Shown here: positions 6,578 to 11,944 of the stretch, in pieces | How positions within the stretch are numbered: position 1 is the first letter of the stretch | Layout: the number at the start of each line of letters is the position of its first letter | Origin: Helicobacteraceae bacterium | GTDB lineage: Bacteria > Campylobacterota > Campylobacteria > Campylobacterales > Sulfurimonadaceae | Direction: 5' to 3' | Length of the DNA stretch: 11,944 nucleotides | NCBI GenBank assembly: GCA_027061425.1 | Contig: JALSUN010000078.1 | Location: forward strand, 1-11,944 | Notes under the pieces: model-generated | What the model was told of the DNA's origin: nothing | Database searches by the model: none | What the model saw: the letters and a program-made list of their open reading frames with translations, nothing else | Position numbers and translations under genes: made by a program

Positions 6578-7068
6578 TAAAACTTATTGTACTCGATGTT
6601 GATGGTTGTCTGACTGATGGTAAAATCATCTATTCCAACAGTGGTGAAGAGACCAAGGCTTTTAATGTTAAAGATGGTCTGGCCATTCGATCTTGGCAGG
6701 ACCTTGGGCATGAAGTTGCTATTATTACGGGTCGTCGCTCTCAACTTGTAGAAAAAAGAGCCACGGAACTTGGTATTACAATGTTACATCAGGGTATCAA
6801 AGATAAAGCGACGCTGCTTAAAGAAATCTGCGAAACACGGGCTATTGCTTTACGTGATGTTGCGGCTATTGGTGATGATCTTAATGACTATAATATGCTC
6901 TCTATAGTAGGGCACTCTTTTACACCTAACAATGGTAGTCGTCACATAAAAGCTATGGTCAACACAGTATGTGAGACCTTAGGTGGTGAAGGTGCTGTGA
7001 GAGAGATGATAGAACTGCTTATTGTTAATAATGATGAAGAGGATGACTTCTTAGCACTATGGCAGTAA
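6574..7068 (+). CDS. kdsC: 3-deoxy-D-manno-octulosonate 8-phosphate phosphatase
   Basis: KdsC removes phosphate from KDO-8-phosphate, giving the KDO sugar of the lipopolysaccharide inner core. The 164-aa product is a C0-type HAD phosphatase without a cap domain, of normal length. Motif I is LDVDGCLTDG (nucleophile D8, acid D10), motif II ITGRR (T52), the motif III lysine is K78 in IKDKATLL, and motif IV is GDDLNDYNML (D101, D102). The GEETKAFNVKDG segment is also typical of KdsC. Its ATG overlaps the hisB stop as ATGA, and its last bases overlap lptC. The kdsC-lptC-lptA order is the same as in the E. coli lipopolysaccharide export cluster, which supports the call. Confidence 0.93.
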   Translation: MIKLIVLDVDGCLTDGKIIYSNSGEETKAFNVKDGLAIRSWQDLGHEVAIITGRRSQLVEKRATELGITMLHQGIKDKATLLKEICETRAIALRDVAAIGDDLNDYNMLSIVGHSFTPNNGSRHIKAMVNTVCETLGGEGAVREMIELLIVNNDEEDDFLALWQ

Positions 7069-7586
7069 ATGTAAACTATCTTTTTTTAGTGATTGGCCTA
7101 CTCTTGGCAGCGATCTTGTTTCTTTTTGAGCCCAGTGAGGTACCTAAAAAACATCAAAAGGGTGAAGAAGTCGCAGAGTTAGAGTTGCATCAGTTTACGC
7201 TTTATGATTTGACTTTAGAAGGACTGAAAGATGTCATGGTTGGTAAAGATGCCAAGCGTTATAAAGACCGTATAGAGATAGATGAAATAGATTATACGGA
7301 CAACTCTAGAAAACTAAAAAACAATATTACTGCAAATTTTGGAGTCTATAACAACATTAATCTCATTACTCTCGAAGGCAATGTCCGTTACCATCGCGAA
7401 GATGGTTTGCGCTTTAAAACTGAGCGTGCTATTATCCATCAAAAGGATGAAACAATCGTGACAAAGGGCCCTTTTGTTATGACTAAAGAAGATGATGTTG
7501 TAACGGGTGAAGACCTCTTCTATGACTCTAAGAACGAACGCTCCCATGCCACAGATGTTGTGGGTGTTTATGAAGTAAAAAATTAA
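7059..7586 (+). CDS. lptC: LPS export protein LptC
   Basis: LptC is an inner-membrane anchored protein that passes lipopolysaccharide from the LptBFG transporter to LptA in the periplasm. The 175-aa product has one N-terminal membrane helix (NYLFLVIGLLLAAILFLF, about residues 6-23) and then a beta-rich periplasmic domain with LptC/OstA-like strands such as ITLEGNVRYHREDGLRFKTERA. Sequence conservation in this family is low, so the call depends partly on length, architecture and position between kdsC and lptA. The ATG at 7059 lies 10 bases inside the end of kdsC and has no close Shine-Dalgarno; the nearest purine-rich AGAGGA is about 18 bases upstream. Translational coupling is likely. Confidence 0.85.
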   Translation: MAVNVNYLFLVIGLLLAAILFLFEPSEVPKKHQKGEEVAELELHQFTLYDLTLEGLKDVMVGKDAKRYKDRIEIDEIDYTDNSRKLKNNITANFGVYNNINLITLEGNVRYHREDGLRFKTERAIIHQKDETIVTKGPFVMTKEDDVVTGEDLFYDSKNERSHATDVVGVYEVKN

Positions 7587-7594
7587 GGAAAAAA

Positions 7595-8062
7595 GTGAAA
7601 AAACTATTATTGATCAACCTATTATTAATCACTTCTCTCGGTGCGGAGCAGTTGAAAATTGTAGCCAAGAGTTTTAATGCAGATGAGAAGGCAGGAGTGA
7701 CTGTTTTTAAAGGCGATGTTAAAATCAAAAAAGGTTTTGATGAACTTAATGCTTCAACAGTAACAGTCTATACTAATGTCAAGCGCAAACCTACAAAGTA
7801 TGTTGCAAAAGGTAATGTCTCTTTTTATATTAAGACAGAAGCCCAGTCCATCTACCAAGGAAAGGCTCAAAAGGTGATTTTCTTACCACTACAAAAAGAG
7901 TACCACTTTTATAAAAATGTCAACATAAAACAGCTTGATGAGAAGAAAGAGATCATAGGTGAAGAAGTAGTGATCAGTACCGTGGCAGGACAAGCCCACG
8001 CTAAAGGTGATGGTGAAAAACCTGTTATAATGACTTTTGAGATAGAAGAGGAGAAAAAATGA
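7595..8062 (+). CDS. lptA: Periplasmic LPS transport protein LptA (OstA-like)
   Basis: LptA forms the periplasmic bridge that carries lipopolysaccharide from LptC to the outer-membrane LptD. The 155-aa product has a signal peptide (MKKLLLINLLLITSLGAEQ, cleavage probably after LGA) and the OstA beta-jellyroll signatures: an IVAKSFNADEKAGVTVFKGDVKI segment (residues about 22-44, abbreviated here), ELNASTVTVY and KYVAKGNVSF. The start is GTG 7595 with AAGGA 5 bases upstream, 8 bases after the lptC stop. lptB, which follows lptA in E. coli, is not here; engB follows instead, through an ATGA overlap. Confidence 0.88.
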   Translation: MKKLLLINLLLITSLGAEQLKIVAKSFNADEKAGVTVFKGDVKIKKGFDELNASTVTVYTNVKRKPTKYVAKGNVSFYIKTEAQSIYQGKAQKVIFLPLQKEYHFYKNVNIKQLDEKKEIIGEEVVISTVAGQAHAKGDGEKPVIMTFEIEEEKK

Positions 8063-8694
8063 TAGAGATAATCAACTCGGCTTTTGTAACGTCAGCACCT
8101 AATGTGGCTGCAGCACCTGAAAATGAGTACTTAAATGAAGTGGTCTTTATGGCACGTTCAAACGTAGGAAAAAGCTCACTGCTTAACGCCTTAAGTCAGA
8201 GAAAAAGTCTGGCTAAAGTCTCTTCAACACCAGGTAAAACACGTCTGATTAACTTTTTTGATATTACGATGGTAGACAGAGACAATGATGCACGTTTAGA
8301 GGCCATATTTGTAGACCTCCCTGGTTTTGGTTATGCCAAGGTCTCTAAGTCTATTAAGTCGGACTGGGAAAAAAACTTGACAGACTTTATCGCTGAGCGT
8401 AAGCAGATCAAGATTTTTTTACACCTTGTGGATTGTCGTCATCCTAACTTGGCTATAGACTACTCTGTAGCTGATTATCTTGATCAAGTCTGTAGAGAAG
8501 ACCAAGTCATCGTGCGTGTTTTTACCAAGATCGACAAACTCAACCAAAAAGAGCAGGGCAAACTTTTAAGAGATTTCCCTGGAGCTATTTTAGTCTCTAG
8601 TGCCAAGAAGCGAGGGACAAATAAACTTGTTGCCTTAATCCATGAGATTTTAAATGAAGATAGTGAGAGTGGTGATGACGCTGAACTTTCGTAA
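8059..8694 (+). CDS. engB: Ribosome biogenesis GTPase EngB (YsxC/YihA)
   Basis: EngB is a small essential GTPase that helps assemble the large ribosomal subunit. The 211-aa product has the GTPase motifs: G1 ARSNVGKSS (residues 32-40), G2 region SSTPGKTRLINFF, G3 DLPGFG (86-91), G4 TKID (156-159) and G5 SSAKK (180-184). The first G1 position is alanine rather than glycine, as I recall for other epsilonproteobacteria. The C-terminal tail is acidic (EDSESGDDAELS). The ATG overlaps the lptA stop as ATGA and has a strong AGAGGAG site. The 3' end overlaps the next gene by 20 bases. Confidence 0.95.
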   Translation: MIEIINSAFVTSAPNVAAAPENEYLNEVVFMARSNVGKSSLLNALSQRKSLAKVSSTPGKTRLINFFDITMVDRDNDARLEAIFVDLPGFGYAKVSKSIKSDWEKNLTDFIAERKQIKIFLHLVDCRHPNLAIDYSVADYLDQVCREDQVIVRVFTKIDKLNQKEQGKLLRDFPGAILVSSAKKRGTNKLVALIHEILNEDSESGDDAELS

Positions 8695-9136
8695 GGCCTC
8701 TTTAAAGGACATCGCTGCGATGCAGGCACTGGTAGCGCCTGAAGTAGAGAGTGGTGTTATTTTAAAGCGTGACAGTGATGAAGTGGCGACCAATATACGC
8801 TCTTATAAACTCGCTTTTAATGAAGACGAGTTGGTTGGATTTTGTGCATTACACATCCATACGACCACACTTGCAGAGGTTCGCTCACTCATTATAAGTG
8901 AAAAGGTTCGTGGACAGGGTGTGGGCTCAGAACTGGTCAAAATTGCCTTAGCGGAGGCCAAAGAACTTGGACTTAAAGAGGTGCTCTCTTTAACCTACCA
9001 ACAACAATTTTTCGAGCGTCTTGCATTTGTAGAGATCCCAAAATCTTCTCTACCCGAACATAAAATTTGGGCAGATTGTATTAACTGTAAACACTTTCCT
9101 GTATGCAACGAAGTATCACTTATCCATTCTATATAA
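8675..9136 (+). CDS. GNAT-family N-acetyltransferase, probable N-acetylglutamate synthase
   Basis: The 153-aa product is a single GNAT domain. It begins FRKASLKDIAAMQALV, has the LAEVRSLIIS strand, and has the acetyl-CoA loop RGQGVG (residues 79-84). It ends with WADCINCKHFPVCNEVSL, a cysteine-containing tail I associate with the short ArgA-like acetyltransferases of delta- and epsilonproteobacteria (COG1246 type). These are thought to make N-acetylglutamate, the first step of arginine synthesis, without the amino-acid kinase domain of classical ArgA. Three cysteines (C135, C138, C144) form CX2CX5C. I prefer ATG 8675, since the protein then starts close to the GNAT fold; ATG 8654 is possible and adds seven residues. 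It overlaps engB by 20 bases and the next gene by 34. The substrate is inferred, not shown. Confidence 0.82.
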   Translation: MTLNFRKASLKDIAAMQALVAPEVESGVILKRDSDEVATNIRSYKLAFNEDELVGFCALHIHTTTLAEVRSLIISEKVRGQGVGSELVKIALAEAKELGLKEVLSLTYQQQFFERLAFVEIPKSSLPEHKIWADCINCKHFPVCNEVSLIHSI

Positions 9137-9555
9137 AGGCAACTTTTGTCTTTATCCTTTTTGTACTCTATGAGAGTATGAGCAGTATATACCTTTTTTT
9201 ACCGCCTCTATTTGGCGTTATCTTTTTCTATTTTATACGTGCTTTGGACAAACAAGATATAGGATTACTCTTTTTGATTGTACTTTTGGCATTGGTCTTT
9301 GAGGCAGAAAAAGGCTACCTTTTTTTAAGTTCTCTGGTCTATTTCTCTTTTGTCTATAAATTTATACTGCCTAAATTACATCAGGTGATCGAGTGTAAGC
9401 GTTGCATGCACTTTTTATATATCTTTTTAGCGTACATTGGCTTTTGGCTCTTTACACTGCTCTTACAACAGATATTTTGGATGGAACATGCCAGTATGAG
9501 TTGGAATGTTCTTTGGTATATTTTGGTTGAATTTTTAGTGGTAGGTCTTTTATGA
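9103..9555 (+). CDS. Integral membrane protein, possible divergent MreD
   Basis: The 150-aa product is almost wholly hydrophobic, with five or so predicted membrane helices (about residues 10-27, 29-46, 53-70, 74-90, 103-124 and 132-149, some perhaps merged) and short aromatic-rich loops. It has no catalytic motif that I recognise. It sits immediately upstream of the PBP2 gene and shares an ATGA overlap with it. This is the place where mreD lies in many rod-shaped bacteria (mreC-mreD-mrdA-rodA), and MreD has a similar size and topology. The C. jejuni counterpart, as I recall, is Cj0651, annotated only as a membrane protein. The MreD link is inference from position and topology. The ATG at 9103 lacks a clear ribosome binding site and lies 34 bases inside the previous gene; ATG 9178 is an alternative that loses the first helix. 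Confidence 0.8.
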   Translation: MQRSITYPFYIKATFVFILFVLYESMSSIYLFLPPLFGVIFFYFIRALDKQDIGLLFLIVLLALVFEAEKGYLFLSSLVYFSFVYKFILPKLHQVIECKRCMHFLYIFLAYIGFWLFTLLLQQIFWMEHASMSWNVLWYILVEFLVVGLL

Positions 9556-11336
9556 GAGTCAAAATTGTTTTAACTTTTTTTGGGTTGGTGTGGTTGTCTC
9601 TACTCATCAGAGTCTTTTATCTTTCTGTACAGTCTAATTCGTATTATGAGACACTCTCTTCAAGAAACACGGTTAAAACAGTTAAAATAGCACCGATACG
9701 GGGTGAGATCCATGACAGAAACCGCCTGCCTATTGCTATCAACAAGTTGGGATTTTCTGTGAAATTACAACCCCATCTCAAACATAAAGGTAAAGACTCA
9801 CAACTTGATGAAGCTATCGCTTTTTTGGTTGGAGAACTTAATGACCTGAATGCAAGTAAAATTCGTAAACGTTACATTCGAAATGACTCTTACTATAACC
9901 ATAATGATATAAGAGTTGTAGATTTTGTCTCTTACGAAAAAATTATGCCTGTATATTCACAGCTTCAACTTAACGACCATATCGTTGTCATACCCGCACC
10001 AAAACGTCACTACCCTTATAATGATTTAGGGGCTCATGTTATTGGTTATGTGGCGAAGGCTAATAGCAAAGATATAGAAAAAGATCCTCTGGCAAAACTC
10101 ATAGGTTCTACTGGAAAGAGTGGTGTAGAGAAGTACTACAACGCATATTTGGAAGGTATTGAAGGCGAGAAAACCATTAAGGTCAGTGCTCAAAATGAGG
10201 TGATAGAGGAATTGACCCATACCAAGGCTATAGAACGTCAAGACTTAGTACTGACACTTGACATGCGTTTACAAAAGTTTATTAACAAACATTTTACTGC
10301 GAGAGCAGGGGCTGTAATTGTTATGGGAATCAATGGAGAGATCTTAGCTGCAGGAAGTTTTCCTGAGTATAATCTAAATACTTTTGTCTCAGGAATATCT
10401 TCTAAAAACTGGAAGGCGCTTATAGAGAACATCGACAACCCTTTTACCAACAAGATCATTAATGGACTCTATCCACCAGGCTCAACCATTAAAACGGGTC
10501 TTGGCTTGGTCTATTTAAGCTCAGGGATCAGTCAGTGGTGGAATGTTAACTGTGTGGGTACAATGAAGCTGGGTAAACGTAACTTTAGATGTTGGAAACA
10601 TACAGGACATGGTAAGACCGATATTCGTAAAGCCATACGAGAGAGTTGTGATGACTATTTTTATAAAGGCAGTCTGAAAGTAGGAATCGCTGAGATGAGT
10701 TTTGGTCTCAAGCAGTTTGGTCTGGGTGCTAAAACAGGTGTTGATCTTCCTAATGAATTCATTGGTACTGTTCCAAGTAGAGAGTGGAAACGCAAGCGTT
10801 TCAACCGTCCATGGTATATAGGAGAGACACTCAACACCTCGATTGGTCAGGGTGATTTTCTGACCACGCCACTTCAGATTGCGCAGCTTACAGCACTTAT
10901 GGCAACTGGAAAGTGGGTCAAACCGCATCTGGCTATGGAAGTTGATGGTGAAAAAGTGCAACCAGAATATAGAGATGTTTTAACCCCTCAGCAGCATAAA
11001 AAACTGCCTATTATCCAGCAGGCTATGCGTCAAGTGTGTCAGGCTAAAAAAGGAACAGCTGTACACTTTATGCATGCTAAAATCCCAGTTGCAGGTAAGA
11101 CGGGAACCGCACAGGTTATTGGGATCTCTCAAGAGGTCAAACAGCGTATTAACGAAAGAGATATGCGTTACTACACCCGTTCTCATGCTTGGTTTACGAC
11201 GTATGCACCTGCAAATAATCCGCAGTACATCGTGACAGTTTTAGTGGAACACGGAGGACATGGTGGTGCGGCAGCAGGGGGAATGGTCTCAGATATTTAT
11301 AACAAGATGATAGAGTTGGGGTATATAAAGAAGTAG
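9552..11336 (+). CDS. mrdA: Penicillin-binding protein 2 (elongasome transpeptidase)
   Basis: PBP2 cross-links new peptidoglycan during cell elongation, working with RodA and MreB/C/D at the inner membrane. The 594-aa product has an N-terminal membrane anchor (about residues 4-25) and the dimerisation-domain signature PIRGEIHDRNRLPIA. The transpeptidase domain has all three active-site motifs: STIK (serine S311, K314), SCD (365-367, the class B PBP2 form of SxN) and KTG (516-518) in GKTGTAQV. The YPPGSTIKTG context and the late WFTTYAPANNPQYIVTVLVEHG block are typical of PBP2 rather than the septal PBP3. Length is normal. The ATG overlaps the stop of the upstream membrane protein. It is the last gene of the plus-strand run; no rodA follows. 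In C. jejuni the gene is named pbpC, as I recall. Confidence 0.95.
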   Translation: MRVKIVLTFFGLVWLSLLIRVFYLSVQSNSYYETLSSRNTVKTVKIAPIRGEIHDRNRLPIAINKLGFSVKLQPHLKHKGKDSQLDEAIAFLVGELNDLNASKIRKRYIRNDSYYNHNDIRVVDFVSYEKIMPVYSQLQLNDHIVVIPAPKRHYPYNDLGAHVIGYVAKANSKDIEKDPLAKLIGSTGKSGVEKYYNAYLEGIEGEKTIKVSAQNEVIEELTHTKAIERQDLVLTLDMRLQKFINKHFTARAGAVIVMGINGEILAAGSFPEYNLNTFVSGISSKNWKALIENIDNPFTNKIINGLYPPGSTIKTGLGLVYLSSGISQWWNVNCVGTMKLGKRNFRCWKHTGHGKTDIRKAIRESCDDYFYKGSLKVGIAEMSFGLKQFGLGAKTGVDLPNEFIGTVPSREWKRKRFNRPWYIGETLNTSIGQGDFLTTPLQIAQLTALMATGKWVKPHLAMEVDGEKVQPEYRDVLTPQQHKKLPIIQQAMRQVCQAKKGTAVHFMHAKIPVAGKTGTAQVIGISQEVKQRINERDMRYYTRSHAWFTTYAPANNPQYIVTVLVEHGGHGGAAAGGMVSDIYNKMIELGYIKK

Positions 11337-11354
11337 AAGCCTTAATGGCTTCTA
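11334..11354. terminator. Hairpin at the end of mrdA, possible shared terminator
   Basis: TAGAAGCC-TTAAT-GGCTTCTA is a perfect 8-bp stem with a 5-base loop that begins at the mrdA stop codon. It lies between two convergent genes, mrdA and the cytochrome gene. A T run (11370-11374) comes only 15 bases later on the plus strand and none follows on the minus strand, so it is not a classical intrinsic terminator. It may still end or protect both transcripts. Confidence 0.5.
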
Positions 11355-11365
11355 GAAGCGGGAAC

Positions 11366-11647
11366 CTACTTTTTAAATTTGTAGTGCTCTTTGTTTAGGT
11401 ACTCAGCTACATCATGGGTATCTTCATCAAACCATTCTGCACCTGTATTACGCTGACAAGCGTCTACACGTGTTTGTAGCTGGTGAAAGTTTTTCACTTT
11501 TTTAGAGTTGTCAAAATCTTCAGCATTGTGACACTCCATACATTTTGCTTCCTCAAAAAGCTCTTTTCCATCTTCTGCACCTGCATATGCTGATGTCGTA
11601 ACGAGTAGTGCGGTAAGTAGTAGTGCTGACTTAGTTATGATTTTCAT
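11366..11647 (-). CDS. Small secreted monohaem cytochrome c
   Basis: The 93-aa precursor starts MKIITKSALLLTALLVTTSAYA, a clear Sec signal peptide with cleavage after AYA (residue 22), so the mature protein of about 71 aa is periplasmic. One haem-binding CMECH motif is at 36-40, with H40 as the proximal ligand. There is no methionine after the motif, so the sixth haem ligand cannot be Met; H55, H78 and H88 are candidates, or the site may be open. An extra cysteine (C64) lies in VDACQRN. The C-terminal WFDEDTHDVAEYLNKEHYKF resembles the last helix of small c cytochromes of sulfur-oxidising and denitrifying bacteria, from memory. ATG 11647 is preceded by AAGGA at 6 bases; the frame upstream of it is not a plausible protein. 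A strong promoter lies just upstream, so the gene is transcribed alone. The redox partner is unknown. Confidence 0.87.
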   Translation of the reverse strand: MKIITKSALLLTALLVTTSAYAGAEDGKELFEEAKCMECHNAEDFDNSKKVKNFHQLQTRVDACQRNTGAEWFDEDTHDVAEYLNKEHYKFKK

Positions 11648-11662
11648 CTGTATTCCTTGATA

Positions 11663-11675
11663 GGCAGTGACTGCC
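11663..11675. promoter_or_regulatory. Inverted repeat in the cytochrome leader
   Basis: GGCAGT-G-ACTGCC is a perfect 6-1-6 inverted repeat between the promoter and the ribosome binding site of the cytochrome gene, roughly at +11 to +23 of the expected transcript. It is G+C-rich in an AT-rich gap, which makes chance less likely. The one-base centre favours a protein-binding operator over an RNA hairpin, but the regulator is unknown. Confidence 0.45.
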
Positions 11676-11692
11676 CTGTTTTTAGTGCAGAT

Positions 11693-11720
11693 AGTATAAC
11701 ATGTAATTGTCATTTGTCAA
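11693..11720 (-). promoter_or_regulatory. Sigma-70 promoter of the cytochrome gene
   Basis: On the minus strand TTGACA (11720-11715) and TATACT (11698-11693) are separated by 16 bases. This is the only promoter in the window with a consensus -35 box, which epsilonproteobacterial promoters usually lack. Transcription would start near 11686, giving a leader of about 40 bases. A TGACAAATGACAA near-repeat overlaps the -35 box. Confidence 0.7.
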
Positions 11721-11746
11721 GAATATTTATGAAAAAAAGTAGAAAG

Positions 11747-11772
11747 TTTATCCCATGTCAAGATGGGATAAA
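11747..11772 (-). terminator. Intrinsic terminator of the minus-strand membrane protein gene
   Basis: TTTATCCCAT-GTCAAG-ATGGGATAAA forms a perfect 10-bp stem with a 6-base loop, beginning 5 bases after the stop of the membrane protein gene. On the minus strand it is followed by a T-rich stretch (CTTTCTACTTTTTTT), as expected for an intrinsic terminator. It separates that gene from the cytochrome promoter. Confidence 0.75.
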
Positions 11773-11777
11773 AAGTG

Positions 11778-11944
11778 TTATACAGCAATAACTGCGTTGT
11801 GGATAAACAGAGCCAATATCATTAACAAAAAGAGCGCACCCGCTTTGTTGTAAAGTTTATTTGCAAGAATCAAAAAGAGCGCAACAGAAGCTGCGATCAT
11901 GATGTAGATGTCAAAAGAGGCAGCACCACTCATACTCAGTGGGT
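11778..11944 (-). CDS. Integral membrane protein, C-terminal fragment, possibly a CaCA-type cation antiporter
   Basis: On the minus strand an open frame enters from the window edge and ends at TAA (11780-11778), giving the last 54 complete codons. The peptide begins LSMSGAASFDIYIMIAASV and contains two hydrophobic helices (IYIMIAASVALFLILAN and GALFLLMILALFIHNAVIAV) separated by a basic loop, KLYNKA. The arrangement of a G-x-x-S-x-D stretch, a helix, a short basic loop and a last helix recalls the end of bacterial Ca2+/Na+ antiporters (YrbG family), but the fragment is too short to be sure. The terminator just after the stop supports a real gene end. Confidence 0.6.
   Translation of the reverse strand, partial: PLSMSGAASFDIYIMIAASVALFLILANKLYNKAGALFLLMILALFIHNAVIAV

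Noticed and set aside
10521..10961. Minus-strand open frame of 146 codons inside mrdA
   Set aside because: It lies wholly opposite the transpeptidase domain of PBP2, its translation has no recognisable domain, and it has no ribosome binding site that I can see. It is a shadow of the real gene.
11648..11713. Upstream extension of the cytochrome frame to a start at 11713
   Set aside because: The extension would put 22 residues ahead of a perfect signal peptide, lies across the promoter -10 box, and has no better ribosome binding site. ATG 11647 with AAGGA is clearly preferred.

Overview
The window looks like a chromosomal housekeeping region of a Campylobacterota (epsilonproteobacterial) genome, most like the Sulfurovum/Sulfurimonas group. 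The protein sequences and gene order both point there. From memory, Campylobacter jejuni has the same core order (aspS on the opposite strand, then nadK, recN, tatD, a lytic transglycosylase, rlpA, kdsC, lptC, lptA, engB, a membrane protein, and the PBP2 gene; about Cj0640c to Cj0652). I could not check this against a database. I see no insertion sequence, phage gene, CRISPR array, tRNA or rRNA gene, and no sign of recent transfer.

Layout. Positions 1-71 hold the 5' end of aspS on the minus strand. A divergent promoter region (72-269) separates it from a long plus-strand run that fills 270-11336: nadK, recN, a 58-aa membrane protein, tatD, mltD, rlpA, hisB, kdsC, lptC, lptA, engB, a GNAT acetyltransferase, an MreD-like membrane protein and mrdA (PBP2). 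From mltD to mrdA the genes overlap or lie at most 8 bases apart, so they probably form one operon. The only larger gaps in the run are nadK/recN (66 bases) and tatD/mltD (109 bases, with a perfect 15-base palindrome). A hairpin follows mrdA. Two minus-strand genes come next: a small secreted c-type cytochrome with its own strong promoter, and, after a clear terminator, the 3' end of a membrane protein that runs off the window.

Function. Most of the run concerns the cell envelope. MltD and RlpA cut or remodel peptidoglycan, PBP2 and the MreD-like protein belong to cell elongation, KdsC makes KDO for lipopolysaccharide, and LptC/LptA carry lipopolysaccharide across the periplasm. EngB (ribosome assembly), NadK (NADP supply), RecN (break repair) and TatD (nuclease) are housekeeping additions. 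Two amino-acid genes, hisB and a probable N-acetylglutamate synthase, sit inside this envelope block and are the main departures from the Campylobacter order as I recall it.

No clearly new system is visible. The items most worth a second look are the small protein between recN and tatD, the MreD-like protein, the palindrome before mltD, and the cytochrome with its leader inverted repeat and no distal methionine ligand.
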